Assembly (NCBI GenBank): GCA_012514505.1
Contig: JAAZAD010000276.1
Coordinates: 1 to 64,000, forward strand
Source of the DNA: Rhodococcus sp. (in: high G+C Gram-positive bacteria)
Lineage (GTDB): Bacteria > Actinomycetota > Actinomycetes > Mycobacteriales > Mycobacteriaceae
Direction: 5' to 3'
DNA: 64,000 bases
Below, in pieces: positions 39,147-48,029 of this stretch; position 1 is the first letter of the stretch; each line of letters opens with the position of its first letter. The notes beneath the pieces were generated by a model. That model saw nothing but the letters and a program-made list of their open reading frames with translations. It did not search any database and was not told the DNA's origin. Both the position numbers and the translations under genes were made by a program.

Positions 39147-40478
39147 ATGCCGCATGATGCACCCACCTCTGCATCCCAAGGCGAGCCAACCACCCCATTG
39201 TTCCGGCGAGGGTCGTGGTCGGAGGCCCAGCGCATCTCGACGTTGCTCCGCAAGGAGACCGTCGGGGGCGCACTTCTTCTCGTGGCCACCGTGATCGCGT
39301 TGGTCTGGGCGAACTCCCCGTGGTCGGCAAGCTACGACGCGCTGATGGACCTTCGCGTGGGCCCGGCCGCCCTGCACCTCGACCTGACACTGGCGACCTG
39401 GGCGGCGGACGGCCTTCTCGCGATCTTCTTCTTCGTCGTCGGCCTCGAACTCAAACGCGAGTTCATCGCCGGTGACCTTCGAGACCCTGCGCGCGCCGCA
39501 CTCCCGATCGCCGCTGCCGTCGGCGGTATGGCGGTGCCTGCACTGATCTTTACCGCGATCAACCTCCGCACCGGGGACGGCGCACTGAACGGCTGGGCCA
39601 TCCCCACCGCCACCGATATTGCCTTCGCAGTGGCCGTTCTTGCGGTGGTCAGCACCCACCTCCCATCGGCCCTGCGTACGTTTCTACTGACTCTTGCCGT
39701 CGTCGATGATCTGCTGGCCGTCACGGTGATCGCTGTCTTCTACACGTCCGATATCAACTTCGTCGCGCTTGCCCTGACACTCATTCCACTGGCGCTGTTC
39801 ACGGTTGCAGTCCAGTTCCGCATCCGTTCTTGGTGGATCTTGATACCGCTCGCCGTGGTCACGTGGGTGCTGATGCACGAATCGGGAATACATGCCACCG
39901 TCGCCGGTGTCCTCCTCGGCTTCGCCGTTCCGGTCCTGCGGAGCAAGGCTGCGGGCGGGCCCGACGCAGGGCCGGGGTTGGCCGAACACTTCGAACACCG
40001 CATCCGCCCGTTGTCAGCCGGCGTCGCAGTGCCAATTTTCGCGTTCTGTGCTGCCGGTGTCACTGTCGGTGGATTCAGTGGGCTGGTCGACGCGCTCAGC
40101 GACCGTATCGCCTTGGGAATCATCGCCGGTTTGGTGGTCGGCAAGGCGGTGGGCATTCTCGGCACCACGTTCCTGGTCTCCAAGTTCACCCGGGCCAGAC
40201 TCGGCGGCGGCCTGCGATGGGTCGACGTACTCGGCGTTTCACTGCTCGGTGGAATCGGCTTCACAGTGTCACTTCTGCTCGGTGACCTCGCCTTCGGCGT
40301 CGGCACCGAGCGCGACGATCACGTCAAGGTCGGCGTCCTCACCGGCTCGGTCATTGCAGCGACCATTGCCGCAATCGTTCTGCGCGCACGCAATCGGGTG
40401 TACCGCCAGATCGAGCGAGACGAAACAGTCGACGACAACGACGATGGTATTCCCGATGTGTATCAGCGCGACGTGTAG
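39147..40478 (+). CDS. nhaA: Na+/H+ antiporter NhaA
   Basis: [71 protein letters not shown]. Confidence 0.95.
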   Translation: MPHDAPTSASQGEPTTPLFRRGSWSEAQRISTLLRKETVGGALLLVATVIALVWANSPWSASYDALMDLRVGPAALHLDLTLATWAADGLLAIFFFVVGLELKREFIAGDLRDPARAALPIAAAVGGMAVPALIFTAINLRTGDGALNGWAIPTATDIAFAVAVLAVVSTHLPSALRTFLLTLAVVDDLLAVTVIAVFYTSDINFVALALTLIPLALFTVAVQFRIRSWWILIPLAVVTWVLMHESGIHATVAGVLLGFAVPVLRSKAAGGPDAGPGLAEHFEHRIRPLSAGVAVPIFAFCAAGVTVGGFSGLVDALSDRIALGIIAGLVVGKAVGILGTTFLVSKFTRARLGGGLRWVDVLGVSLLGGIGFTVSLLLGDLAFGVGTERDDHVKVGVLTGSVIAATIAAIVLRARNRVYRQIERDETVDDNDDGIPDVYQRDV

Positions 40479-40510
40479 TGGCTGACTCGCCCTGAACCGG
40501 CGCGGGATCT

Positions 40511-40927
40511 TCAGCGAGTGACGGTTTGCGACGTGAGTTCGGCGATCAGAGCTTCGACCTTCGTCTTGATCTCGTCGCGGATCGGCCGCACGGACTCGAT
40601 GCCCTGACCAGCTGGATCCTCGAGCACCCAGTCGCGGTAGCTCTTGCCGGGGAAGATCGGGCAGGTATCGCCGCACCCCATGGTGATGACCACATCGGAA
40701 GCCTCGACCGCGTCGACGGTAAGGATCTTCGGAGACTGATCCGAAATGTCGATCCCCAACTCGTTCATGGCTTCGACGGCTGCAGAATTGATGGTCTCGG
40801 CCGGAGCGGAACCTGCGGAACGGACCTCGATCCGATCCCCCGCAAGGCGGGCGAGGAATCCAGCGGCCATCTGAGAACGACCCGCGTTGTGGACACAGAC
40901 GAACAACACACTCGGCTTCGTGGACAT
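40511..40927 (-). CDS. arsC: Arsenate reductase, LMW-PTP type
   Basis: VLFVCVHNAGRSQMAAGFL P-loop; TMGCGDTCP. Confidence 0.94.
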   Translation of the reverse strand: MSTKPSVLFVCVHNAGRSQMAAGFLARLAGDRIEVRSAGSAPAETINSAAVEAMNELGIDISDQSPKILTVDAVEASDVVITMGCGDTCPIFPGKSYRDWVLEDPAGQGIESVRPIRDEIKTKVEALIAELTSQTVTR

Positions 40928-40956
40928 GCAGAGGCCTTTCTTCAGGCGCGGTCGGA

Positions 40957-42039
40957 TTAGGCGGCGGACTCAGCGGATTGAGTGAATCGTTTGCGGAGCG
41001 CCAGGGACACGTACACGAGGCCGACCAGGACCGGCACCTCGATGAGCGGCCCCACCACACCGGCCAAAGCCTGCCCGGACGTGACGCCATAGGTGGCGAT
41101 CGCAACGGCGATGGCGAGTTCGAAGTTGTTGCCCGCAGCGGTGAACGCGAGCGTGGTGGTGCGCTCGTAGCCGAGGCCCATCGCGGCACCGAGGGCATAG
41201 CCGCCACCCCACATGATCGCAAAGTACGCCAGCAACGGGATCGCGATCCGCACGACGTCGATAGGTTGCGACGTGATCTGCTCACCCTGCAGGGCAAAGA
41301 GAATCACGATCGTGAACAGCAAACCGTACAGAGCCCACGGCCCGATCTTCGGGATGAACGTGCTCTCGTACCAGGCGCGGCCCTTGGCCTTCTCACCGAA
41401 GTGACGGGTGAGGAAGCCCGCGAGCAACGGGATGCCGAGGAAGATGAGCACCGACTTCGCGATCTGCCACGGCGACGCCTCGAAGGTGGTCTGTTCCAGC
41501 CCCAACCAGCCCGGCAGGACCGAGAGGTAGAACCAGCCCAGGACGGCGAACATGATCACCTGGAACACGGAGTTGATCGCCACCAGCACTGCGGCGGCCT
41601 CGCGGTCGCCACAGGCCAGGTCGTTCCAGATGATGACCATCGCGATGCAGCGGGCAAGCCCGACGATGATCAGTCCGGTGCGGTATTCGGGCAGGTCCGG
41701 AAGCAGCAGCCAGGCGAGCGCGAACATCAGTGCCGGTCCGAGGACCCAGTTCAGCACCAGTGAGCCGAGGAGAAGTTTGCGGTCTCCGGTGACGGTGTCG
41801 AGTCGGTCGTAGCGCACCTTCGCCAAGACCGGGTACATCATGATCAGCAGGCCGAGTGCGATCGGCAGCGAGATTCCGTCGATCTCGACGGCGCCGAGGG
41901 CATCGCCGAGTCCGGGGATCATCCGGCCGAGCAGGAGGCCGGCGATCATGGCGATGCCGATCCAGACCGGCAGGAACCGGTCCAGGGTGGAGAGTTTGCC
42001 GACGACGGCCGGATGTTCGGTGGTGGTTGCCTCGCTCAT
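40957..42039 (-). CDS. acr3: Arsenite efflux transporter ACR3 family
   Basis: Acr3 signatures WNDLACGDREAAAVLVAINSVFQ, AAGNNFELAIAVAIA; ATGA overlap with arsR. Confidence 0.95.
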   Translation of the reverse strand: MSEATTTEHPAVVGKLSTLDRFLPVWIGIAMIAGLLLGRMIPGLGDALGAVEIDGISLPIALGLLIMMYPVLAKVRYDRLDTVTGDRKLLLGSLVLNWVLGPALMFALAWLLLPDLPEYRTGLIIVGLARCIAMVIIWNDLACGDREAAAVLVAINSVFQVIMFAVLGWFYLSVLPGWLGLEQTTFEASPWQIAKSVLIFLGIPLLAGFLTRHFGEKAKGRAWYESTFIPKIGPWALYGLLFTIVILFALQGEQITSQPIDVVRIAIPLLAYFAIMWGGGYALGAAMGLGYERTTTLAFTAAGNNFELAIAVAIATYGVTSGQALAGVVGPLIEVPVLVGLVYVSLALRKRFTQSAESAA

Positions 42040-42419
42040 GCGGACACCTCCGACGCGCACGTCTCGGACGGCACCGTCGGCTCACCTTCGGTCAGCAATA
42101 CTGCCGACAGTTGCTGCAGTGCGGACGGGTTCACCCAGTAGTACACCCAGCTTCCGCGCCGTTCGCAGCCGAGCAGACCGGCGGCGCGCAGCACCTTCAG
42201 GTGGTGCGAGATCGTCGGCTGGGACAGGTCGAACGTGTCGGAGATGTCGCACACGCAGGCCTCGCCGCCCTCATGGCTGGCCACCAGACTCAGCAGCCGG
42301 AGACGAACGGGGTCGCCGAGAGCTTTGAACATGCGGGCCAGGTCACCGGCCCAGTCTTCGGTCAGGGGTTCGCGCACCAGCGGAGAACAGCACGCCTCTT
42401 CAGGCGGTGGATTCGACAT
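42036..42419 (-). CDS. arsR: ArsR/SmtB-family regulator
   Basis: MFKALGDPVRLRLLSLVASHEGGEACVCDISDTFDLSQPTISHHLKVLRAAGLL. Confidence 0.94.
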   Translation of the reverse strand: MSNPPPEEACCSPLVREPLTEDWAGDLARMFKALGDPVRLRLLSLVASHEGGEACVCDISDTFDLSQPTISHHLKVLRAAGLLGCERRGSWVYYWVNPSALQQLSAVLLTEGEPTVPSETCASEVSA

Positions 42420-42477
42420 GCATCGATATTGACAGGCGTCGAATCGAGGCGCAAACCGAGCCGCCCGATCCGAAGTC

Positions 42478-43020
42478 CTAGTCGACGACCGCGCTGCGCC
42501 GCTCGAGTATCACGGTGTCTCGCCACACCCCGTCGAGTTGAGCGATGCGCTCGCGGGTGCCGATGGTGCGGAAGCCTGCCGCACGGTGCACGGCAACCGA
42601 CGCACGATTCTCGGGAAAGATCGATGTCTGCAACGTCCACAACCCACCGTTGTCGGCACCGATCACCTGCGTACGCAGCAGCGCCTTGCCGACGCCGCGG
42701 CCACGCATCCCGTCTGCGATGTAGATCGAAACCTCCGCCACCCCGGAGTAGACGGCCCGGGTCGAGACCGGACTCAGGACCGCCCACCCGACCACGGCAC
42801 CGTCAATCTCCGCGACCCACCGATGCTCCGGCAACCACCGCGCGTCCAGTTCCTCGCGCGGAGGAACTTCCGTTTCGAACGTGGCGTTGCGGGTTGCTAT
42901 GCCCTCACCGAAGATGCGGAGTACAGCTTCCCAGTCGTCATCACACATCGGCCGGACGGTGACGTCACCTTCGGCCTGCGGAAGGCCACTGATCAGGGCC
43001 GACGATTCCTGGGAGTTCAT
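42478..43020 (-). CDS. GNAT N-acetyltransferase, ArsN1/phosphinothricin-acetyltransferase-like
   Basis: TVRPMCDDDWEAVLRIFGEGIATRNATFETEVP...GVGKALL...ERIAQLDGVWRDTVILERRS; codirectional with the ars operon. Confidence 0.83.
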   Translation of the reverse strand: MNSQESSALISGLPQAEGDVTVRPMCDDDWEAVLRIFGEGIATRNATFETEVPPREELDARWLPEHRWVAEIDGAVVGWAVLSPVSTRAVYSGVAEVSIYIADGMRGRGVGKALLRTQVIGADNGGLWTLQTSIFPENRASVAVHRAAGFRTIGTRERIAQLDGVWRDTVILERRSAVVD

Positions 43021-43093
43021 CAGCCCATCGTATCGACGCCTACCTGCGTTGTGGGCCTGCCGGGGTACGGCAGGCCCACAACTGCCTCGGGCA

Positions 43094-43591
43094 CTATTTG
43101 TCCGCCAGAATGCGTCGCCGCATCAGCTCCAGTCCCGCGACGACGAAACCTGCGACCACCACGTGCATGAGCGCGAGACCCAGCTTCGTCGCGACATCGG
43201 TGTCGGCAGACAGCGAGCCGGCGATCGTGACGAGCGGCAGAGTGGCACCGACCACCTGTGCCACCCGGATCACCCCGGTCCAGAAGTAGGCAATCAGTGC
43301 CGCCAGAGTGACACCGACCAGCACCGGAATCCCCGCGCTCATGGCCACGCCACTCAGCCCGACCTCGTGGACCGACCCGGCATCCATCACTTCGAAGGAG
43401 GCCCCGAACGCGGTGAACAGCGCCCAGACCAATGCACTGACAACAACCGATCCCACGGTCGCGAAAGCCACGGCTTCCCAACGCGACAAGGTGCGCATGT
43501 ACGAAACGGGTGACGCGGAGCGGTCGTCGGTCCCGGAATTTCCTACTGCCCCGGAGTTTTCGGCTGTACTGAGATTCTCTGTGGTGGACAT
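43094..43591 (-). CDS. DUF6069-like 4-TM membrane protein
   Basis: Four hydrophobic segments; start MSTTENLSTAENSG. Confidence 0.7.
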   Translation of the reverse strand: MSTTENLSTAENSGAVGNSGTDDRSASPVSYMRTLSRWEAVAFATVGSVVVSALVWALFTAFGASFEVMDAGSVHEVGLSGVAMSAGIPVLVGVTLAALIAYFWTGVIRVAQVVGATLPLVTIAGSLSADTDVATKLGLALMHVVVAGFVVAGLELMRRRILADK

Positions 43592-43666
43592 TCGACTCTC
43601 CTCGGTTGGATTCACCTGCGCTTTTCGCGGTGTCACACAACCTTGCAACCTCAACAATGGTTCAGG

Positions 43667-44026
43667 TCAAGCGCCAATTTGATGTGCCAGTACGTTGACG
43701 ACGGTTCCGCTCGGATCCTCGACGAAGAAGCGCCGCACGCCCCACGGTTCGTCGGTGAGCGGATAGACGACACGCATTCCGCGGCGCACGACCTCGTCGT
43801 ACGCCGCATCGACTGCCGCGGGCTCACCGACATCGATGCCGAAGTGCGGACGCGGCACCTCCATACCGCTGGGAGGAATGATGATCTGCGCGGTGGGAAC
43901 GTCAGGGGAACTCAACCCGAGGACCGGATCTTCCATCCCGACCTCGAGCCCGAGAACGTCGACGTAAAAGTCTCGGGACGCAGCAATGTCGTCTCCGTTG
44001 GCATACGGAATGATTCGCTTTATCAC
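43667..44026 (-). CDS. VOC (glyoxalase/bleomycin resistance) protein
   Basis: DDIAASRDFYVDVLGLEVGMEDPVLGL...FFVEDPSGTVVNVLAH. Confidence 0.9.
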   Translation of the reverse strand: MIKRIIPYANGDDIAASRDFYVDVLGLEVGMEDPVLGLSSPDVPTAQIIIPPSGMEVPRPHFGIDVGEPAAVDAAYDEVVRRGMRVVYPLTDEPWGVRRFFVEDPSGTVVNVLAHQIGA

Positions 44027-44080
44027 CAGGCCAGAATCCCACGGGCAGTCCGAACCCGGCTTGGAAAAAAGGGTGCCGGT

Positions 44081-44812
44081 TCAGAAGACCAGTTTCCGTA
44101 GATCTGCGATCCGCTCGGATGGCAGCCGCTTGGGGCAGCTCACACACTTGTTCTCCCGCGCCTCGTAGATCAGGCAGCACGACGCCCGCTGCGTGAAACA
44201 CTTCGTCCGGCCATCCCGTTCGACATCGACGAACCGTGGCTGCGGCATGGGGGCGCCGGCGCGCCGCATACCGTCCACGAGTCGGTGCGCGAAGTCGCTG
44301 CCGATGGCGCGATCGCCGCACGCATCACCGGCATCGAGCGCCCGGTTCGCCACCGAGTCGGTGACGATCGCCCACAAGGCACGCGGCCGGACGCCCGAGG
44401 CCTCCGACAGTGCGGCGATGAGGTCGGTGAGAGTCGAGGTCAGCACATCCGCGAGTTGCGAAAGATCCTCGTCGGCAGGAATGAACGACGCGGTGGTCAG
44501 TCCGCCGAGGTAACCATCCGAGCGCAGAAAGGCTTTCGCATCTGTGAGCCGGGGGTTCGCGGCGAACCCCGTGACGAGTGCTGTGGCAACGGGTATCCCG
44601 GTCACAGTCGAACTCGCCGAGTACCACCAAAGCGTCCCGTTGACGCGACGATCCGTACTCCTCCAACGTCGTCCCGTATCTGCAACGCGTGCAGCCATCC
44701 ACTCCGTATCCGCCATGTGCTCGGCGGGGAACGTCGTCATCCCCGGCCCCGGCCAAACCTGCTCGGAGAGCATCGGAACCCAATGCACCGTCACGCCGTA
44801 CACGTCAATCAT
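44081..44812 (-). CDS. FhuF-like (2Fe-2S) siderophore-iron reductase candidate
   Basis: C-terminal CC-x9-C-x2-C motif (ASCCLIYEARENKCVSCPKR); adjacent to FecBCD-type genes. Confidence 0.78.
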   Translation of the reverse strand: MIDVYGVTVHWVPMLSEQVWPGPGMTTFPAEHMADTEWMAARVADTGRRWRSTDRRVNGTLWWYSASSTVTGIPVATALVTGFAANPRLTDAKAFLRSDGYLGGLTTASFIPADEDLSQLADVLTSTLTDLIAALSEASGVRPRALWAIVTDSVANRALDAGDACGDRAIGSDFAHRLVDGMRRAGAPMPQPRFVDVERDGRTKCFTQRASCCLIYEARENKCVSCPKRLPSERIADLRKLVF

Positions 44813-45602
44813 CGGCCAACCCCAGAATCTCCATCGACCGCCGCGGATGGGTACGGACCCGGGCCTTGATCCCGAACACGATGCCGAGCAGCGCCTCGTC
44901 GAGCACCTCCGCTGGTGGTCCGTCCGCCACCACAGCACCGTCGTTGAGCACGGCCAGCCTGTCGCAGTATTCGACGGCCATTCGCAGGTCGTGCATGGTG
45001 ACGATCACCGCGAGACCACTCGCGGCGAGGTCACCCAAGATTTCCATCACCGTCAACTGGTGACGCAGATCGAGGTGGTTGGTGGGTTCGTCGAGCAGCA
45101 ACACCTGCGGACGCTGCGCCAATGCCCGCGCGATCGAAACTCGCTGGCGCTCCCCTCCCGAGAGCGTCTGCACGTCACGCGATGCCAGACCGAGAAGATC
45201 GACTCTGCGCAGACACTCGTCGACGATGGCGCGATCGGACTCGGTGGGCCGATCGAACCAGCCGCGGTGGGGCATTCGGCCCAGCCCCACGGCCTCACGC
45301 ACGGACAACCCTCCAGACTGGGCCGCCTCCTGACTGGTGACGCCCACCGTCGTTGCCAGGTGGCGCCGCGCGAGACCCTGCGCATCCTCCCCATCGATCC
45401 ACACGGTGCCTCCGCTCGGCCGAAGCGCGCGATAACAGCACCGAAGCGCAGTGGTCTTCCCTGATCCGTTGGGTCCCACCAGGCCGAGAATCTCCCCCGG
45501 CCGCACCGCGAAGTCGACGTCGCTGAGCACCTGGCGAGACCCCAGGACCGCGCTGACCTTCTCGAGTGCGAGGGCGGCGTTATCGACTTCTACTACCGTC
45601 AT
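44805..45602 (-). CDS. FecE/FhuC-type ABC transporter ATP-binding protein
   Basis: GPNGSGKTTALRCCYRALRPSGGTV, LSGGERQRVSIARALAQRPQVLLLDEPTNHLD. Confidence 0.93.
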   Translation of the reverse strand: MTVVEVDNAALALEKVSAVLGSRQVLSDVDFAVRPGEILGLVGPNGSGKTTALRCCYRALRPSGGTVWIDGEDAQGLARRHLATTVGVTSQEAAQSGGLSVREAVGLGRMPHRGWFDRPTESDRAIVDECLRRVDLLGLASRDVQTLSGGERQRVSIARALAQRPQVLLLDEPTNHLDLRHQLTVMEILGDLAASGLAVIVTMHDLRMAVEYCDRLAVLNDGAVVADGPPAEVLDEALLGIVFGIKARVRTHPRRSMEILGLADD

Positions 45603-46696
45603 TGCTCGGCCTTCCGGTATTGGCGGTACAGCATCCACACGAAGATCGGCGCGCCGACGAGCGCCGTGACCACCCCAACCGGTACCTCGGTGTTCGACAG
45701 GGTCGACCTCGCGAGAACGTCCGCACCCACGAGTGCGATCGCCCCGACGAGCATCGCCACCGGGAACAATCGAACGGCGCGGGTCCCCACGATGTAACCG
45801 GCCAGGTGCGGAATCAACAGCCCGATGAATCCGATTCCACCCGCTACGGATACGGCCGCCCCCGCCAACAGGGACACCCCGAGCAAGTGGACGACTCTGA
45901 ATCGGCGCACGTTCATCCCCAGCGCACCGGCACCGTCGTCGCCCGTCTTCAACAGGTCCATTCGATGCGCGGCGAGAAGTACTGCGGTTCCGACGATCAC
46001 GAGCGTCAACGCCGGAAACAGCGTTGTGGACCACCGAGCGCCACCCAGCCCGCCGGCAAGCCAATGCAGCACCACACTGAGCTGATTCTCGTTCGCCAGC
46101 ACCAGCAGAGTGAACGTGATGAGAGCGGAGAACACCTGCGCGAGTGCCACTCCCACCAGAATGATCGCAGTGGGTTGCGGGTAGCGCCCACCGATCGCCA
46201 AGGCCAGAAACATCGGGATCATCGCACCGATGAATGCGGCCGCCGGGATCGTGAACGCCCCCAGAGCCCCCGCGCCGACGCCCAGCACCATCACCAGCAC
46301 CACGCCGAAACCGGCACCGGACGACACACCGAGCAGGTACGGGTCGGCGAGAGGATTCCGCGTGACCGCCTGTGCGACAGCACCAGCCAGTGCCAGCGCC
46401 GCACCCACCACGGCAGCCGTCACAGCGCGCGGCAACCGTGAATCGAGGACGATCGCTTCGCGGGCGGCGGACCACCACGGCTCGAACCCACCACGCGTCA
46501 CGGCATGCGCAACAATCGCCCACGCGTCACCGACCGGGATGCGCACCGTGCCGAACGACACCGCGAGTCCCATCACGAAAAACAGGCCCAGCGCGAGCAC
46601 CACCAGCAACGCTCCGAAGCCGGCGCGTGCACGCACCTGCTCGCCGGGCTGCTCGGCGCCCGTGTGCGGCTGGGTTCGTTCGATCGTGTTCGTCAC
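45599..46696 (-). CDS. FecCD-type ABC transporter permease
   Basis: AVTRNPLADPYLLGVSSGAGFGVVLVM; GFIGLLIPHLAGYIVGTRAVRLFPVAMLVGAI. Confidence 0.94.
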   Translation of the reverse strand: MTNTIERTQPHTGAEQPGEQVRARAGFGALLVVLALGLFFVMGLAVSFGTVRIPVGDAWAIVAHAVTRGGFEPWWSAAREAIVLDSRLPRAVTAAVVGAALALAGAVAQAVTRNPLADPYLLGVSSGAGFGVVLVMVLGVGAGALGAFTIPAAAFIGAMIPMFLALAIGGRYPQPTAIILVGVALAQVFSALITFTLLVLANENQLSVVLHWLAGGLGGARWSTTLFPALTLVIVGTAVLLAAHRMDLLKTGDDGAGALGMNVRRFRVVHLLGVSLLAGAAVSVAGGIGFIGLLIPHLAGYIVGTRAVRLFPVAMLVGAIALVGADVLARSTLSNTEVPVGVVTALVGAPIFVWMLYRQYRKAEQ

Positions 46697-47679
46697 GGCT
46701 GGGGCACCCGGTCCGGATGAAGCGCGTGGGCGATGGTCTCGGCGGAGCGCAACATCCGCGGGCTTTCGAAGAAGTCGTCGAGCGGCACCACGATGAACCG
46801 ATCGTTGCGCACAGCCGGAGTCGTCATCATGATCGGCTGAGATTTCAGAAAGTCGATCTTCTGCTGGGCGTCCTTGTCGCCGTAGTCGAGGACGACGATC
46901 GCCTCGGGCGCACGCTCGCCGATGGTTTCCCAGGTGGACTTCGGATACGGCTTCTCCCCCTCCGCGAACAGGTTGATCGCGCCGGAGTGATCGGCGATCA
47001 GCTGCCCGGCACCGACTCCGCCGACCGTCATCGGCACGTCCTCACCGGAGTCGTAGAAGAAGGTGGGAACCGGCTGTGCGTCACCGATCTGCTCGCGCAA
47101 CTCGGTCAGCCCGGTCGTCAGTCGGTCGACCACGGCTGTGGCCGCGTCCTCCACACCGAGGATTTGCCCCAACTGTGTGTAGTCGTTACGTAACAAGCTC
47201 AGGTCGGGGAATCCCTCGCCGCAGTACTCGGAGAACAAGAAGGTCGCAATCCCCTTCTCCTCGAGAGAGTCCCTCGAACGCCCATCCTGCTCGTTGAACG
47301 CGCTCCGCATTCCGCCGACCACGAGGTCCGGGTCGACGTCGAGGATCTGCTCGGACGTCGGATACTTGTCCGCCAGGCTCCGAATCTGCCCGAACTCGTC
47401 GGAGAACTCGGGGAGCGGCGTGGCATCGCCGTACCCCATCCCGACGATCCGAACACCGACACCCATCTCGATGAGCACCTCGGTGACGTGATCGTTCATG
47501 GACACGATGCGCTGCGGCGGTGCCTCGAAGACCTGGGTGCGATCACAGTTGGTGATCGACACAGGCTGTGGGAAAGGTTCGGCGGACGCGACCTCAGCGA
47601 GGCCTTCACCACGGGAACATCCGGCCACCAAGACGGCCGCCGCCGCGACTGCGACCACGGGCATGGACAGATAACGCAT
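46693..47679 (-). CDS. ABC transporter substrate-binding lipoprotein (FecB-like)
   Basis: Lipobox VLVAGCSRG; APPQRIVSMNDHVTEVLIEMGVGVRIVGMG. Confidence 0.9.
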   Translation of the reverse strand: MRYLSMPVVAVAAAAVLVAGCSRGEGLAEVASAEPFPQPVSITNCDRTQVFEAPPQRIVSMNDHVTEVLIEMGVGVRIVGMGYGDATPLPEFSDEFGQIRSLADKYPTSEQILDVDPDLVVGGMRSAFNEQDGRSRDSLEEKGIATFLFSEYCGEGFPDLSLLRNDYTQLGQILGVEDAATAVVDRLTTGLTELREQIGDAQPVPTFFYDSGEDVPMTVGGVGAGQLIADHSGAINLFAEGEKPYPKSTWETIGERAPEAIVVLDYGDKDAQQKIDFLKSQPIMMTTPAVRNDRFIVVPLDDFFESPRMLRSAETIAHALHPDRVPQP

Positions 47680-47815
47680 GTAAACCTCATTGCGGCTCAG
47701 AGCCACGAACAACGACCGACTCACTCCACCGACCACTCGGCGGCGCGGGCAGGACTCCGTTTCGTAGACCACGACGAACAGGGGGTCACACACCGTTCGA
47801 CGGGTAATCGGGCTC

Positions 47816-47837
47816 GTGATCGACCGTGGTCGATCAC
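47816..47837. repeat. Perfect inverted repeat in the divergent intergenic region
   Basis: GTGATCGACC-GT-GGTCGATCAC, 10-bp arms. Confidence 0.75.
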
Positions 47838-48029
47838 CTACCGTTGCGGGTCAGCGCCGGATTCGGACCGGCTTCCCCCATCGAATGGCTGCACGTGCGT
47901 GATCGAGTATGCCCGACCGCTTTCCCCATACCCGCACGGGAGACCCCGATCACCCACGCGCCCCACCCGTCGCATCCGCATTACAGTCGAGTAGTCGAAA
48001 CCGCGCCGATCGAATCGGAGACAAGCCGC

